Shown: positions 28,543 through 36,482 of the stretch, in pieces
Layout of the letters: each line of letters starts with the position of its first letter
Numbering within the stretch: position 1 is the stretch's first letter
DNA from: Levilactobacillus bambusae
GTDB lineage: Bacteria; Bacillota; Bacilli; Lactobacillales; Lactobacillaceae
Assembly (NCBI RefSeq): GCF_003124125.1
Contig: NZ_QCXQ01000001.1
Coordinates: forward strand, 186,001 to 250,000
Length of the DNA: 64,000 nucleotides
Direction: 5' to 3'
The notes under the pieces: generated by a model
The model's input: only the letters and a program-made list of their open reading frames with translations
Database searches by the model: none
Told to the model about the DNA's origin: nothing
Program-made: the position numbers and the translations under genes

Positions 28543-28638
28543 ATTTTTTGTTTTGTTTGATTCGTTTTTTTACACTTCGAAAGCGGACTGGGTTAAAGTG
28601 AGTGGTAAATTGAAACCCTTAGATAAGGAGCGAACAAG

Positions 28639-29562
28639 ATGCGATTTAAAGAGAATTTTGCGATTGCGGGAATCTTTGTCGCAGTGATAGGAGTCGTATT
28701 TGGGGCCTTACTGGTTTTTCATCCCGGACGAACAACTAATCAGGTAACTTCCAAGACGGAACCGACTCACGTCCAAGCGGCAACGCTAACGGCACTCGGT
28801 GATTCTTTAACCTATGGGACCGGGGATCCAACTAATGCTGGCGGCTATGTCAGTCGCATTAAAACGAAGGAACAAAAGGCCCATCAGATTAAGCTGACAA
28901 CGCATAACGAAGGTAAAGCGGGGGACCGGAGCGATCAGATCGACACCCGGCTACTTCAAACACCAAGTATCCAAAAAAACGTTAGGACAGCGAATGTGAT
29001 TACCTTAACGGTTGGCGGAAATGATCTTTTGCAAACGTTGATGGCCCATTCAAGTATGTCTGCCGATTCAGACGTTACCCAGACCATTGCTAAAAATCGC
29101 CAGCAGTACCAAACCCGGTTAACTAAGTTAATGCGGGATATCCGGCACTATAATCCCAATGCGCCCATATTTGTATTTAGTATCTATAATCCGTTGTACG
29201 TTTATTTTGCAAACGTATCCGCAATTTCTACTGCGGTCTCAGAATGGAATTCAACGACGCAAGCGGTACTTAACCAGCAGTCGAATACCCACTTTGTATC
29301 CATTGACCGGCAATTGTCCCACGGGCAGTACCAAACAACCAGTGAACAGCAAAAGCTTGTGGCGCAGGATAAACGGGAAAATAGCGGCACCGTTAACTTA
29401 AGTGAAGTCGAAGCGGCTGCCCAAAAGAATCAAAATACTGAACGTAATACGTACTTATCGACCACCGATCACTTTCACCCGAATTCTAAGGGCTACGATG
29501 TGATGGCCAACCAGTTATTCCAAGCAATGTCCAAGCACGACGCCTGGTCAATTAAGAAATAG
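28639..29562 (+). CDS. SGNH/GDSL-family hydrolase, membrane anchored (YpmR-like)
   Basis: The 307-residue protein starts with an uncleaved or signal-type hydrophobic segment (about 7-28) and then an extracytoplasmic SGNH hydrolase domain. Block I is TALGDSLTYGTG with the catalytic Ser, block III is TVGGNDLLQTL and block V is DHFHPNSKGYD with the Asp-His pair. It is probably an esterase or lipase acting outside the membrane. The order degV-ypmR-ypmS-yozE matches B. subtilis and other lactobacilli, and ypmS follows after 14 bases. Confidence 0.87.
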   Translation: MRFKENFAIAGIFVAVIGVVFGALLVFHPGRTTNQVTSKTEPTHVQAATLTALGDSLTYGTGDPTNAGGYVSRIKTKEQKAHQIKLTTHNEGKAGDRSDQIDTRLLQTPSIQKNVRTANVITLTVGGNDLLQTLMAHSSMSADSDVTQTIAKNRQQYQTRLTKLMRDIRHYNPNAPIFVFSIYNPLYVYFANVSAISTAVSEWNSTTQAVLNQQSNTHFVSIDRQLSHGQYQTTSEQQKLVAQDKRENSGTVNLSEVEAAAQKNQNTERNTYLSTTDHFHPNSKGYDVMANQLFQAMSKHDAWSIKK

Positions 29563-29576
29563 GGGGATTGAATCTA

Positions 29577-30164
29577 ATGAGAACTACGCCCACCCGTAAT
29601 CGGTGGAAGCTGGCCTTTTTTACACTGTTAGGGGTCATTGTGGCTGTCATCCTATACTTGGGGTTGGTGGTCTTTTCCCCGGTTAATCAGCCGACTCCAG
29701 ACCGGCAGACCCAAACGGAAAAAACGTCCTTTGACGTCTCACTGACCAAACAGCAGTTGAATGGACTGTCCACTTACTACCTGAACAAGCTACAAAAAGA
29801 CCAGGACATGAAATATCATTTTAAAGTTACTGATCAGGCCGTTGTAACGGGGACGACAAAAATTCTGGGTGCAAACGTTAACTTTGTTTTAGTGATGACC
29901 CCAACCGTTCTACCGAATGGTAATATTCAATTAAAGGCCAAATCACTTTCGGCAGGATCACTACCAATTCCAATTAAACTGGTAATGACTTATATTTCCC
30001 ATAACTATACCCTACCAAAGTGGGTAGCGTTAAATAGTCATGAAAAAACCATTACGCTTGATCTATCCCGGGTTGGTGGTAAAAACGGGGTTAATTACTC
30101 AGCTGAAAAAATTGATTTAAATGGTAAAGGACAGTTAGACTTTAAGGTAATTGTACCTAAGTAA
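29577..30164 (+). CDS. YpmS-family membrane-anchored protein
   Basis: The 195-residue protein has one N-terminal transmembrane segment (about 11-35, WKLAFFTLLGVIVAVILYLGLVV). An extracellular domain with alternating beta strands (DVSLTKQQLNGLSTYYLNKLQ, INFVLVMTPTVL-like repeats, WVALNSHEKTITLDLS) is typical of DUF2140/YpmS. ATG 29577 has AGGGGG ten bases upstream; a TTG three codons earlier is too close to the SD. The function is unknown. Linkage to a GDSL hydrolase suggests a shared envelope role. Confidence 0.83.
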   Translation: MRTTPTRNRWKLAFFTLLGVIVAVILYLGLVVFSPVNQPTPDRQTQTEKTSFDVSLTKQQLNGLSTYYLNKLQKDQDMKYHFKVTDQAVVTGTTKILGANVNFVLVMTPTVLPNGNIQLKAKSLSAGSLPIPIKLVMTYISHNYTLPKWVALNSHEKTITLDLSRVGGKNGVNYSAEKIDLNGKGQLDFKVIVPK

Positions 30165-30175
30165 GGAGGCCATTT

Positions 30176-30400
30176 ATGGGCAGCATGACGTTTTATCAGT
30201 TCTTAATGACACAACGGAATCCTAATACTCAAGATGAGGTGGGGCAATTTGCCAATAACGCCTTTTATGATACGGAGTTTCCGAAGCAATCAACTGATTT
30301 TGATGAAGTTTCAAAATATTTAGAAGAAAATGCTCCTTATTTACCCTCAATGACCATTTTTGATGATGCCTGGCAATCCTATCAGGTGGTTCTTCAATAG
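30176..30400 (+). CDS. yozE: YozE SAM-like family protein
   Basis: The 74-residue protein matches the UPF0346/YozE family, a small helical SAM-like fold of unknown function. Marker residues are MTFYQFLMTQRNP, FANNAFYDTEFPKQSTDFDEVSKYLEEN and MTIFDDAWQSY. SD GGAGG precedes ATG 30176 and the gene closes the ypmR-ypmS-yozE operon. Confidence 0.92.
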   Translation: MGSMTFYQFLMTQRNPNTQDEVGQFANNAFYDTEFPKQSTDFDEVSKYLEENAPYLPSMTIFDDAWQSYQVVLQ

Positions 30401-30406
30401 GGGGGA

Positions 30407-30459
30407 TTTTAAAAAGGCGACCGGCGAAATGAATTAACTCGCCAGCCGCCTTTTTAAAA
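30407..30459. terminator. Bidirectional terminator between yozE and the AraC gene
   Basis: TTTTAAAAAGGCG... (30407-30427) pairs with its near-perfect complement at 30439-30459. A- and T-tracts flank both sides, fitting two convergent genes. Confidence 0.85.
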
Positions 30460-30467
30460 CCCAGTCA

Positions 30468-31367
30468 TTATTTAGGTGCTGAAAAGGGAGTTGAATTTAA
30501 TTTTCGGTATTCCTTTGGCGTTTGATGCATGTGCTCCTTAAATGTTTTACTAAAATAGGCGCTATTGTTGAATCCGGTCTGAAACGCAATATCAGTAATG
30601 GCGTCGGACGACTCCCGCAATAAGCGTTTAGCTTGCTCGAGACGGTAGGTCATTAAACAATCCATAGGGGTTTGATGACAAACAGTTTTAAAAATTCGGG
30701 TCGTTTCCCGTGGACTCAGTTGAATACAATCTGCAAGTTTTGAAAGTGTAATTTTCTCGGGGTAGTGACTGTAAATAAAGTTTAGAACCTGTTTGACCCG
30801 TTTATAAGGATAGTCATTTACCGAAGTCTGTTGGTTCTGAGATTGAACAATTTGCATTAATAATAACCAGGCTTGGGATAGTAAATCCCGAATTTCCATT
30901 TCCATATCTGGTTGTTCGTTCATGGACGTTAACCGTTTTAATAGCGCAATGAAGGCGTTATTCAGATCATTAACCGGCTTAATTACAATAACGTCAATAT
31001 CATGATTTTTAAGGATCGGATCTAGATACTTCGTTTCAAAAATACTTCGATAATAGCCAGCTAAAAGGATCGGATGAAAGAGATGAGCGTGTTCAATTGC
31101 CTCCCCAGCTTCCGTTAGTCGGCCTTTCTTAGTCATCACATTAGTATTAATAAAGTAGGCCTCGCCCTGATTAATGTGATAGGTCCGTTTAGCCGTTTCG
31201 ATTTTAATGCTCCCCCGGTAGGCGTAGTCAAGTTCCAATTCTTCATGCCAATGCCACGGAATAACGGTGTCGGTTAGGTGGCGTTCATGCATGGTATACG
31301 GAAACTCATAGGTAATCCCTTGAACCTTTTCCACTCCGTTCTTATCCTGTTCAAAGGCCAATGTCAT
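30468..31367 (-). CDS. AraC-family transcriptional regulator
   Basis: The 299-residue protein has an N-terminal cupin-like sensing domain (about 20-160, PWHWHEELELDYAYRGSI) and a C-terminal AraC DNA-binding domain with two helix-turn-helices (about 195-290, ITLSKLADCIQLSPRETTRIFK and ITDIAFQTGFNNSAYFSKTFKEHM). SD GGAGAGGG precedes the ATG. It is divergent from an aldo/keto reductase gene that it probably controls. Two direct repeats in the shared intergenic region are a likely operator. The inducer is not evident. Confidence 0.9.
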   Translation of the reverse strand: MTLAFEQDKNGVEKVQGITYEFPYTMHERHLTDTVIPWHWHEELELDYAYRGSIKIETAKRTYHINQGEAYFINTNVMTKKGRLTEAGEAIEHAHLFHPILLAGYYRSIFETKYLDPILKNHDIDVIVIKPVNDLNNAFIALLKRLTSMNEQPDMEMEIRDLLSQAWLLLMQIVQSQNQQTSVNDYPYKRVKQVLNFIYSHYPEKITLSKLADCIQLSPRETTRIFKTVCHQTPMDCLMTYRLEQAKRLLRESSDAITDIAFQTGFNNSAYFSKTFKEHMHQTPKEYRKLNSTPFSAPK

Positions 31368-31421
31368 TTTATAATCCCTCTCCTTAAATATAATAATTTC
31401 CCTAAAAGTGTCTTAATTATT

Positions 31422-31453
31422 ATAGTCTATCGTCATAAAAATGATAGTCCATC
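31422..31453 (+). promoter_or_regulatory. Candidate AraC-type operator: two direct repeats 22 bp apart
   Basis: ATAGTCTATC (31422-31431) and ATAGTCCATC (31444-31453) differ at one base and are spaced by about two helical turns, as is usual for AraC half-sites. The right copy overlaps the expected -35 of the reductase gene, whose -10 may be TATGCT at 31468-31473 with an extended TG. Confidence 0.6.
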
Positions 31454-31505
31454 AAAATTAATTTTGCTATGCTAGACCCACTGAATATTAGTAGGAGGAC
31501 AAAAA

Positions 31506-32348
31506 ATGAATAATTTAGAACTAAACAATGGCCAAACAATCCCGCAATTGGGGTTAGGCGTTTTTCTGGTGGAAAACGAAAGCGACCTTAAACAATCGAT
31601 TTCTAACGCCCTAAATGACGGTTACCAGCATTTTGATACAGCTGCCATTTACCACAATGAAGCTGGGGTAGGCGAAGCACTTGCTGGAAGCGACATTCAC
31701 CGGGACGACTTATTTATTACGTCGAAGGTTTGGAACCAACATACTACTTATGATGAAACAATTGCAGCGTTTCATGAATCCCTGAGAAAGCTCCAAACGG
31801 ATTACCTTGATTTGTATCTCATTCACTGGCCAAGCGAAGGTTATCTTGAGAAGTGGCGGGCATTAGAAGATCTCTACCAAGACGGACTAGTGAAGTCCAT
31901 CGGAGTATCCAACTTTGAAAAACCACATCTCGATAAGTTGTTAGCCTCAGCAAGGGTTAAGCCGGCCGTAGATCAAATTGAAACCCATCCGTACTTCCAA
32001 CAAACGGAGCTACACGAGTACCTGACTAAATTGGGGATTGCACATGAAGCGTGGGGTCCCCTCGGACAGGGTAAAAGCGGGGTGATGTCGGATCCCGTGC
32101 TAACTACCATTGCGGCCCAGCATGGAAAGAGCGTTGCTCAAGTTATTTTACGTTGGCACTTACAGCGAAACACCATTGTGATTCCTAAGTCCATCCATGC
32201 CAAGCGAATTGCCGAAAACATTGATGTCTTTAATTTTAGCTTAACTCCCGGTGAAATGGAGCAGATTGCGCATTTAGATAAAAACCAGCGGGGGTCCGAA
32301 GATCCGAATAACGAAGTTTGGTTAACCAATTCTTTAACAATGAGCTAA
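31506..32348 (+). CDS. Aldo/keto reductase (2,5-diketogluconate reductase type)
   Basis: The 280-residue NADPH-dependent TIM-barrel oxidoreductase has the catalytic tetrad context: FDTAAIYHNE (Asp, Tyr), LFITSKVW (Lys) and LYLIHWP (His). The cofactor-binding IPKSIHAKRIAENI is near the C-terminus. Substrates cannot be predicted; relatives reduce aldehydes, methylglyoxal or diketogluconate. SD AGGAGG precedes ATG 31506. The divergent AraC gene implies regulated expression. Confidence 0.9.
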   Translation: MNNLELNNGQTIPQLGLGVFLVENESDLKQSISNALNDGYQHFDTAAIYHNEAGVGEALAGSDIHRDDLFITSKVWNQHTTYDETIAAFHESLRKLQTDYLDLYLIHWPSEGYLEKWRALEDLYQDGLVKSIGVSNFEKPHLDKLLASARVKPAVDQIETHPYFQQTELHEYLTKLGIAHEAWGPLGQGKSGVMSDPVLTTIAAQHGKSVAQVILRWHLQRNTIVIPKSIHAKRIAENIDVFNFSLTPGEMEQIAHLDKNQRGSEDPNNEVWLTNSLTMS

Positions 32349-32398
32349 TCAAAGAATTCAAGAAGTCATCATTAAGATGACCAGAATTACAAAAAATA

Positions 32399-32450
32399 GA
32401 GAGAACGACTGGGTTCGATGTTTTTAATCGAATTTTGGTCGCTCTCTTTG
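32399..32450 (+). terminator. Terminator of the aldo/keto reductase gene
   Basis: GAGAGAACGACTGGGTTCGAT pairs imperfectly with ATCGAATTTTGGTCGCTCTC and is followed by a T-rich stretch. Confidence 0.7.
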
Positions 32451-32607
32451 TTTGGTTATCGGCCGCCTCGTTTTTCGGACTAATAGTTAGATTTTATGGG
32501 TTCAAACAATTTTTCTTTTGAACGATTGCGGCCAGCAGAGGGCCAATAAACATGTTAAAATGGAACGGACGTTAAGATAACGGGAAGTTAAAGGAGTTTA
32601 CAAACTT

Positions 32608-33483
32608 ATGGCAACAATTCAATGGTTCCCCGGTCACATGGCAAAGGCCATCCGGCAGGTAGAGGAAAATTTAAAACTGGTCGACATCGTGTTTGAGCTC
32701 GTGGATGCTCGGATTCCCGCATCATCTCGGAATCCAGAAATTGAACGGCTAATTAAGGATAAACCCCACTTGATTATTATGACTAAGATGGATTTAGCTG
32801 ATCCGAGGGAAACTTCGGCGTGGTTGAGTTACTTTAAGTCCATTGGCCAACCCGCTATTGCGGTAGACTCACGAGCCAATATTACGGCAAAGCAAATCAC
32901 TAAGATTACTGAGGGGATTTTAGCCGAAAAAATGGCCAACGAGCAACAAAAGGGGTTAAAGGAACGGCCAATGAGGGCCATGACCGTTGGGATTCCCAAC
33001 GTCGGGAAGTCGACCCTACTTAACCACATCGTTAAAAAGAAGGTTGCCCCGGTTGGGGATCGTCCCGGGGTAACGAAGGGTCAGCAGTGGTTACGGTCAA
33101 CTAAAAAGCTGGAACTTTTAGATACCCCCGGTATTTTATGGCCAAAATTTGATGATCAGATTATTGGCCAAAAATTGGCGTTGACGGGGGCCATTAAGGA
33201 CAGCATTTATGCTAAGGATGACGTAGCATTATATGCGGTTCACTACTTCCGGCAGGCTCATCCCGCTGAATTTATGGCACGGTATAAGTTGTCGTCAGCG
33301 GATATGGATCAGTCTGACGTTGATTTACTCCTAACCCTAACTAAAAACATTGGGATGAAGGACGATTATTTGCGTTCCAGTGAACGGGTCATATTAGATG
33401 CTCGCCGTAGTAAAATTGCACCCTTTACCCTAGATCCTGTTCCAGAAGGTGAAATTAGTGAGTCAAAAACAACCAACAATTAA
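32608..33483 (+). CDS. rbgA: Ribosome biogenesis GTPase RbgA (YlqF)
   Basis: RbgA is a circularly permuted GTPase needed for a late step of 50S assembly. In its 291 residues the G4 motif TKMDLAD (about 53-59) comes before G1 [12 protein letters not shown] (about 126-137) and G3 DTPG (about 172), the hallmark of permutation. The N-terminus [10 protein letters not shown] is a family signature. SD AAAGGAG precedes ATG 32608. Its 3' end overlaps rnhB. Confidence 0.96.
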   Translation: MATIQWFPGHMAKAIRQVEENLKLVDIVFELVDARIPASSRNPEIERLIKDKPHLIIMTKMDLADPRETSAWLSYFKSIGQPAIAVDSRANITAKQITKITEGILAEKMANEQQKGLKERPMRAMTVGIPNVGKSTLLNHIVKKKVAPVGDRPGVTKGQQWLRSTKKLELLDTPGILWPKFDDQIIGQKLALTGAIKDSIYAKDDVALYAVHYFRQAHPAEFMARYKLSSADMDQSDVDLLLTLTKNIGMKDDYLRSSERVILDARRSKIAPFTLDPVPEGEISESKTTNN

Positions 33484-34240
33484 TGAGGTCAAGCAGCAAT
33501 TATTAGCCGTTATAAGCCTTGATGACCCGATTTTGACCAACTATGCAGCTGATGAACGAAAGGGCGTCCAGAGGGCCTTAAAACAGACTCAACAGCGCAT
33601 TCAAACCGCACTGGACGCTGAGAAGGCCTTTCAAGCACGCCTCCGGTTTGAGCGCCGGTTTTGGTCCCGCCATGAAGTCGTAGCCGGTGTCGATGAGGTT
33701 GGTAGGGGCCCCTTAGCCGGGCCTGTGATTACAGCTGCGGTAATCTTACCCCATAACTTTGATGTACCGCTGGTGAATGATTCTAAGCAGCTAACCGAAA
33801 AAACGCGTGAGGCCTTGTACCCACAAATTCTGGCGCAGGCGGAAGCCGTTAGTATTGGAGTGGGTAGCAGCCAGTTAATTGACCAAATTAATATTTATGA
33901 GGCAACCCGGGTAGCCATGAAGCGGGCGGTAGATGGTCTAGCCATTCAGCCGACGCAACTCATTGTGGATGCCATGAACATCCCCATTGACATTGACCAG
34001 ACCCGCTTAATTAAGGGGGATGCCAAAAGCGCTAGCGTTTCAGCGGCCAGTATTGTTGCGAAGGTATACCGGGATCACCTCATGGCCACCTATGATCAGA
34101 TTTACCCCGGCTATGGGTTTGCCAGTAACGCAGGTTACGGTACGAAGACTCATTTATTAGGTTTAGCCAATTATGGGGTTACTCCAATTCACCGAAAGAC
34201 ATTTGAACCAGTTAAGAAACATTTACATGTGGGTAAATAA
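33458..34240 (+). CDS. rnhB: Ribonuclease HII
   Basis: The enzyme cuts the RNA strand of RNA-DNA hybrids and single ribonucleotides in DNA. I favour GTG 33458 (260 residues), since AAGGTG lies six bases upstream inside rbgA; GTG 33449 is possible. The catalytic core is [21 protein letters not shown] (Asp-Glu pair), with [35 protein letters not shown] and GYGTKTH following. The N-terminal 60 residues form the Firmicute extension. The rbgA-rnhB-dprA-topA order is conserved. Confidence 0.95.
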   Translation: MSQKQPTINEVKQQLLAVISLDDPILTNYAADERKGVQRALKQTQQRIQTALDAEKAFQARLRFERRFWSRHEVVAGVDEVGRGPLAGPVITAAVILPHNFDVPLVNDSKQLTEKTREALYPQILAQAEAVSIGVGSSQLIDQINIYEATRVAMKRAVDGLAIQPTQLIVDAMNIPIDIDQTRLIKGDAKSASVSAASIVAKVYRDHLMATYDQIYPGYGFASNAGYGTKTHLLGLANYGVTPIHRKTFEPVKKHLHVGK

Positions 34241-34272
34241 AAGGCGCCTCAGTATTGCTGGGCGCCTTTTTC
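34240..34272. terminator. Bidirectional terminator between rnhB and the sunset-domain gene
   Basis: AAAGGCGCC (34240-34248) pairs with GGCGCCTTT (34261-34269), followed by T residues on the plus strand and by the rnhB stop-side A tract on the minus strand. Confidence 0.85.
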
Positions 34273-34294
34273 CTATGCAAGTTTAACTTTTGGA

Positions 34295-35104
34295 TTAACG
34301 TAATGATTTCCGGTAGCCCGCTGCTTGTGCTTCGGCCTCGGTATTAAAATAAATGGCGTTGGAGGCCTTCATATGATAATCAGCCTGTGAGTAAGCATGA
34401 TAAATCTTGCTATTCTTATTACCCACAAAGTGTGGGGCATCAGCTGTATTCACATCCCCAGTTTCCTGGTAGGATCGGTTTGTCGTTTTGCTTGTTTGTG
34501 TCTCCTGGGCCCTTGTGGTTGATGCAGATGCGACTTCTTGCGCAGTCTTACGCGAGGCTGATCTTGAAGCGGCCATTAGACTGCTTGACTCGGATCGGCT
34601 TTCAGATTGACTGACGGACTCAGCCTTTTCTGAGGCTGCCTTAGCCTTGCTTTCAGATTCAGCTTGAGCCTTCTTTTCAGAACTTGCTTCAGCTGCCCGC
34701 CGGCTTTCAGAAGTGGAGCTGGCCTTTTTTGCCGCAGCCTTTTTCTTACTTTCACTCTCAGCTTGAGCCTTTTCCTGCGACTCTTTTTTAGCTTCAGCAG
34801 CTTTCTTAGCCACCGCAGCTTTTGTTGCTGCCTTCTTCTTCGATTCGGCGGCAGCATGACGCGATTCCGAGTTAGAAGAAGCCACTTCTTCCTGTTTATC
34901 GTTAGCTAATTGCGCCTTCGTTTCAGTATGGGGTGCGGCGACACCGAGCAGCATAACAGCAATAAAACCCGTTCCAATTTTCTTCCAGCTAAACCATTTT
35001 GACGCCGGCCGTTTAAATACTTTTTTAAACGGTAAAACGAAAATCCCAATAAGAACGTATAAAAATAACATCACACAAAAAAACATTAAAAAATTATAAA
35101 CCAA
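34295..35104 (-). CDS. Membrane protein with Ala/Lys/Ser-rich stalk and C-terminal sunset-type domain
   Basis: The 269-residue protein has two hydrophobic segments near the N-terminus (about 4-26 and 47-62) and a very low-complexity, probably coiled-coil stalk rich in Ala, Lys, Glu and Ser (about 75-205). The C-terminal module contains FVGNKNSKIYHAYSQADYHM and YFNTEAEAQAAGYRKSLR. That module looks like the sunset/Ada-type small domain found at the ends of secreted Firmicute proteins, although the usual Cys ligands are absent. It is probably surface exposed. The interrupted terminator and dprA neighbours give no functional hint. Confidence 0.7.
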   Translation of the reverse strand: MVYNFLMFFCVMLFLYVLIGIFVLPFKKVFKRPASKWFSWKKIGTGFIAVMLLGVAAPHTETKAQLANDKQEEVASSNSESRHAAAESKKKAATKAAVAKKAAEAKKESQEKAQAESESKKKAAAKKASSTSESRRAAEASSEKKAQAESESKAKAASEKAESVSQSESRSESSSLMAASRSASRKTAQEVASASTTRAQETQTSKTTNRSYQETGDVNTADAPHFVGNKNSKIYHAYSQADYHMKASNAIYFNTEAEAQAAGYRKSLR

Positions 35105-35319
35105 AATAACCTCCTGTGATCCCCCAGATCAGCCGTTTTAATAATTTCCCAATACCAACTTTTAGTGTCATTCGGGTCTGGACAATTGTTTTAAAAACGT
35201 ATAAATGCCTATCTTGAGATTATTTCACAATCTTTCAATTCCCGCAAGAATAGATTAAAAGAAATAAATAAAAGTCGAAAAAATGACGGACTTATGGGTA
35301 AAACAATGGGGGGATTTAG

Positions 35320-36198
35320 ATGAGACAACGTGATTTTTGGGTTCGGCTAAAATTGGCAGACGGCATTGGGATAACGGGTGAGGCCAAAGTATGGCGTGCA
35401 CTAGCTCCCGACGGTCAATTAGCAACTGATTGGGATCAGCCGGCTGAAAAGCTGGCGGAATGGGCGGAACTAACTGGGCGTTCAAAGTTACGTTTTATCC
35501 AGAGTTGGACCGGACCAGCACTGGAACAGCAGGCCGCCATAAACCTAACCCGTAACCGGGTTTGTACGATTGATGATGTTAATTATCCGCAGTGGCTGCG
35601 AGAAATTTATGCCCCACCGGTAGCCCTATTTTACAGGGGGGATTTTACACTCTTACGTCAGCCGTTGTTAGCGGTAGTTGGTTCCCGAAAGCATTCTTTC
35701 TATGCACTTGATGTTCTCCGTCAGCTTCTTCCTGACGTGATGGCGGCTGGAGTGGTTATTGTCTCTGGTCTGGCCCAGGGAGTCGACACCCTCAGTCACC
35801 AGGCAGCCTTAGCTTACCAGGGGAAAACGGTGGCGGTTATCGGAACCGGGCTAGATCGCTGCTATCCAGCCGGTAACCAGGCACTAATGACCGAACTCAT
35901 GACGAATCATTTAGTGATGAGTGAGTACCCCTTAGGCAGTCGGGGCCTGCCGTACCACTACCCGGAGCGTGATCGTATTCTGGCGGGGCTTTGTCAGACG
36001 GTCTTGGTGGTAGAGGCGGCCGAACATTCTGGAAGTCTGATTACGGCTAACAGTGCCCTGGCCGAAAATCGAAACGTCTTAGCGGTTCCGGGGGCAATTA
36101 ACGCTCCGTTTTCGGCTGGAACGAATGCCTTGATTGCGGCGGGGGCAAAGCCTGTATTGACGAGTCAGGATATTTTAGATGACCTGCAACTAGGCTGA
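35320..36198 (+). CDS. dprA: DNA-processing protein DprA
   Basis: DprA binds incoming single-stranded DNA and loads RecA during natural transformation. The 292-residue protein has an N-terminal SAM-like part and a Rossmann-like DprA/Smf domain: VVGSRKHSFYALDVLRQLL, VIVSGLAQGVDTLSHQAAL, TVAVIGTGLDRCYPAGN, SEYPLGSRGLPYHYPERDRI and EHSGSLITANSALAENRNV. The short C-terminus lacks the winged helix seen in longer homologues. SD GGGGGG precedes ATG 35320. The rnhB-dprA-topA position is typical. Competence genes for uptake are not in this window. Confidence 0.95.
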   Translation: MRQRDFWVRLKLADGIGITGEAKVWRALAPDGQLATDWDQPAEKLAEWAELTGRSKLRFIQSWTGPALEQQAAINLTRNRVCTIDDVNYPQWLREIYAPPVALFYRGDFTLLRQPLLAVVGSRKHSFYALDVLRQLLPDVMAAGVVIVSGLAQGVDTLSHQAALAYQGKTVAVIGTGLDRCYPAGNQALMTELMTNHLVMSEYPLGSRGLPYHYPERDRILAGLCQTVLVVEAAEHSGSLITANSALAENRNVLAVPGAINAPFSAGTNALIAAGAKPVLTSQDILDDLQLG

Positions 36199-36468
36199 TT
36201 TTTTAGTCGTTAGCCATATAATAGTAGAATTTTTTAGTTGTTATTTTGAGAAGTTAGCCTATAGTTAAGAGGTACAACCAATTTAGCTTCCGTCATACCA
36301 ACGTTTTGACGGCTTCATTCGCTTGATTTTGAGGCCTAGAAATGATGATTTGGTTGACAAACTGGGCGCAAGTGAAATACACTGACGTAGATTTACCACA
36401 AACTAATCATAATAATAAACAATTAAATGAAACCGCTAGCCAAACGATTTTTTAGTTGACTAGCATAT
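36197..36468 (+). repeat. Three AATTTTTTAGT-type direct repeats between dprA and topA
   Basis: GATTTTTTAGTCGTTAGCCATAT (36197-36219, about 20 of 23 bases), AATTTTTTAGTTG (36228-36240) and GATTTTTTAGTTGACTAGC (36446-36464, then ATAT) share a core. The 284-base gap also has a hairpin CCGTCA/TGACGG near 36290-36313, a possible dprA terminator. A TTGACA-N18-TACACT promoter candidate for topA starts near 36354. Confidence 0.45.
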
Positions 36469-36482
36469 GAAGGAGTAATTGG

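Noticed and set aside
32399-32450. tRNA-like GGGTTCGATG fragment
   Set aside because: It forms a terminator stem after the aldo/keto reductase gene and lacks the tRNA cloverleaf.
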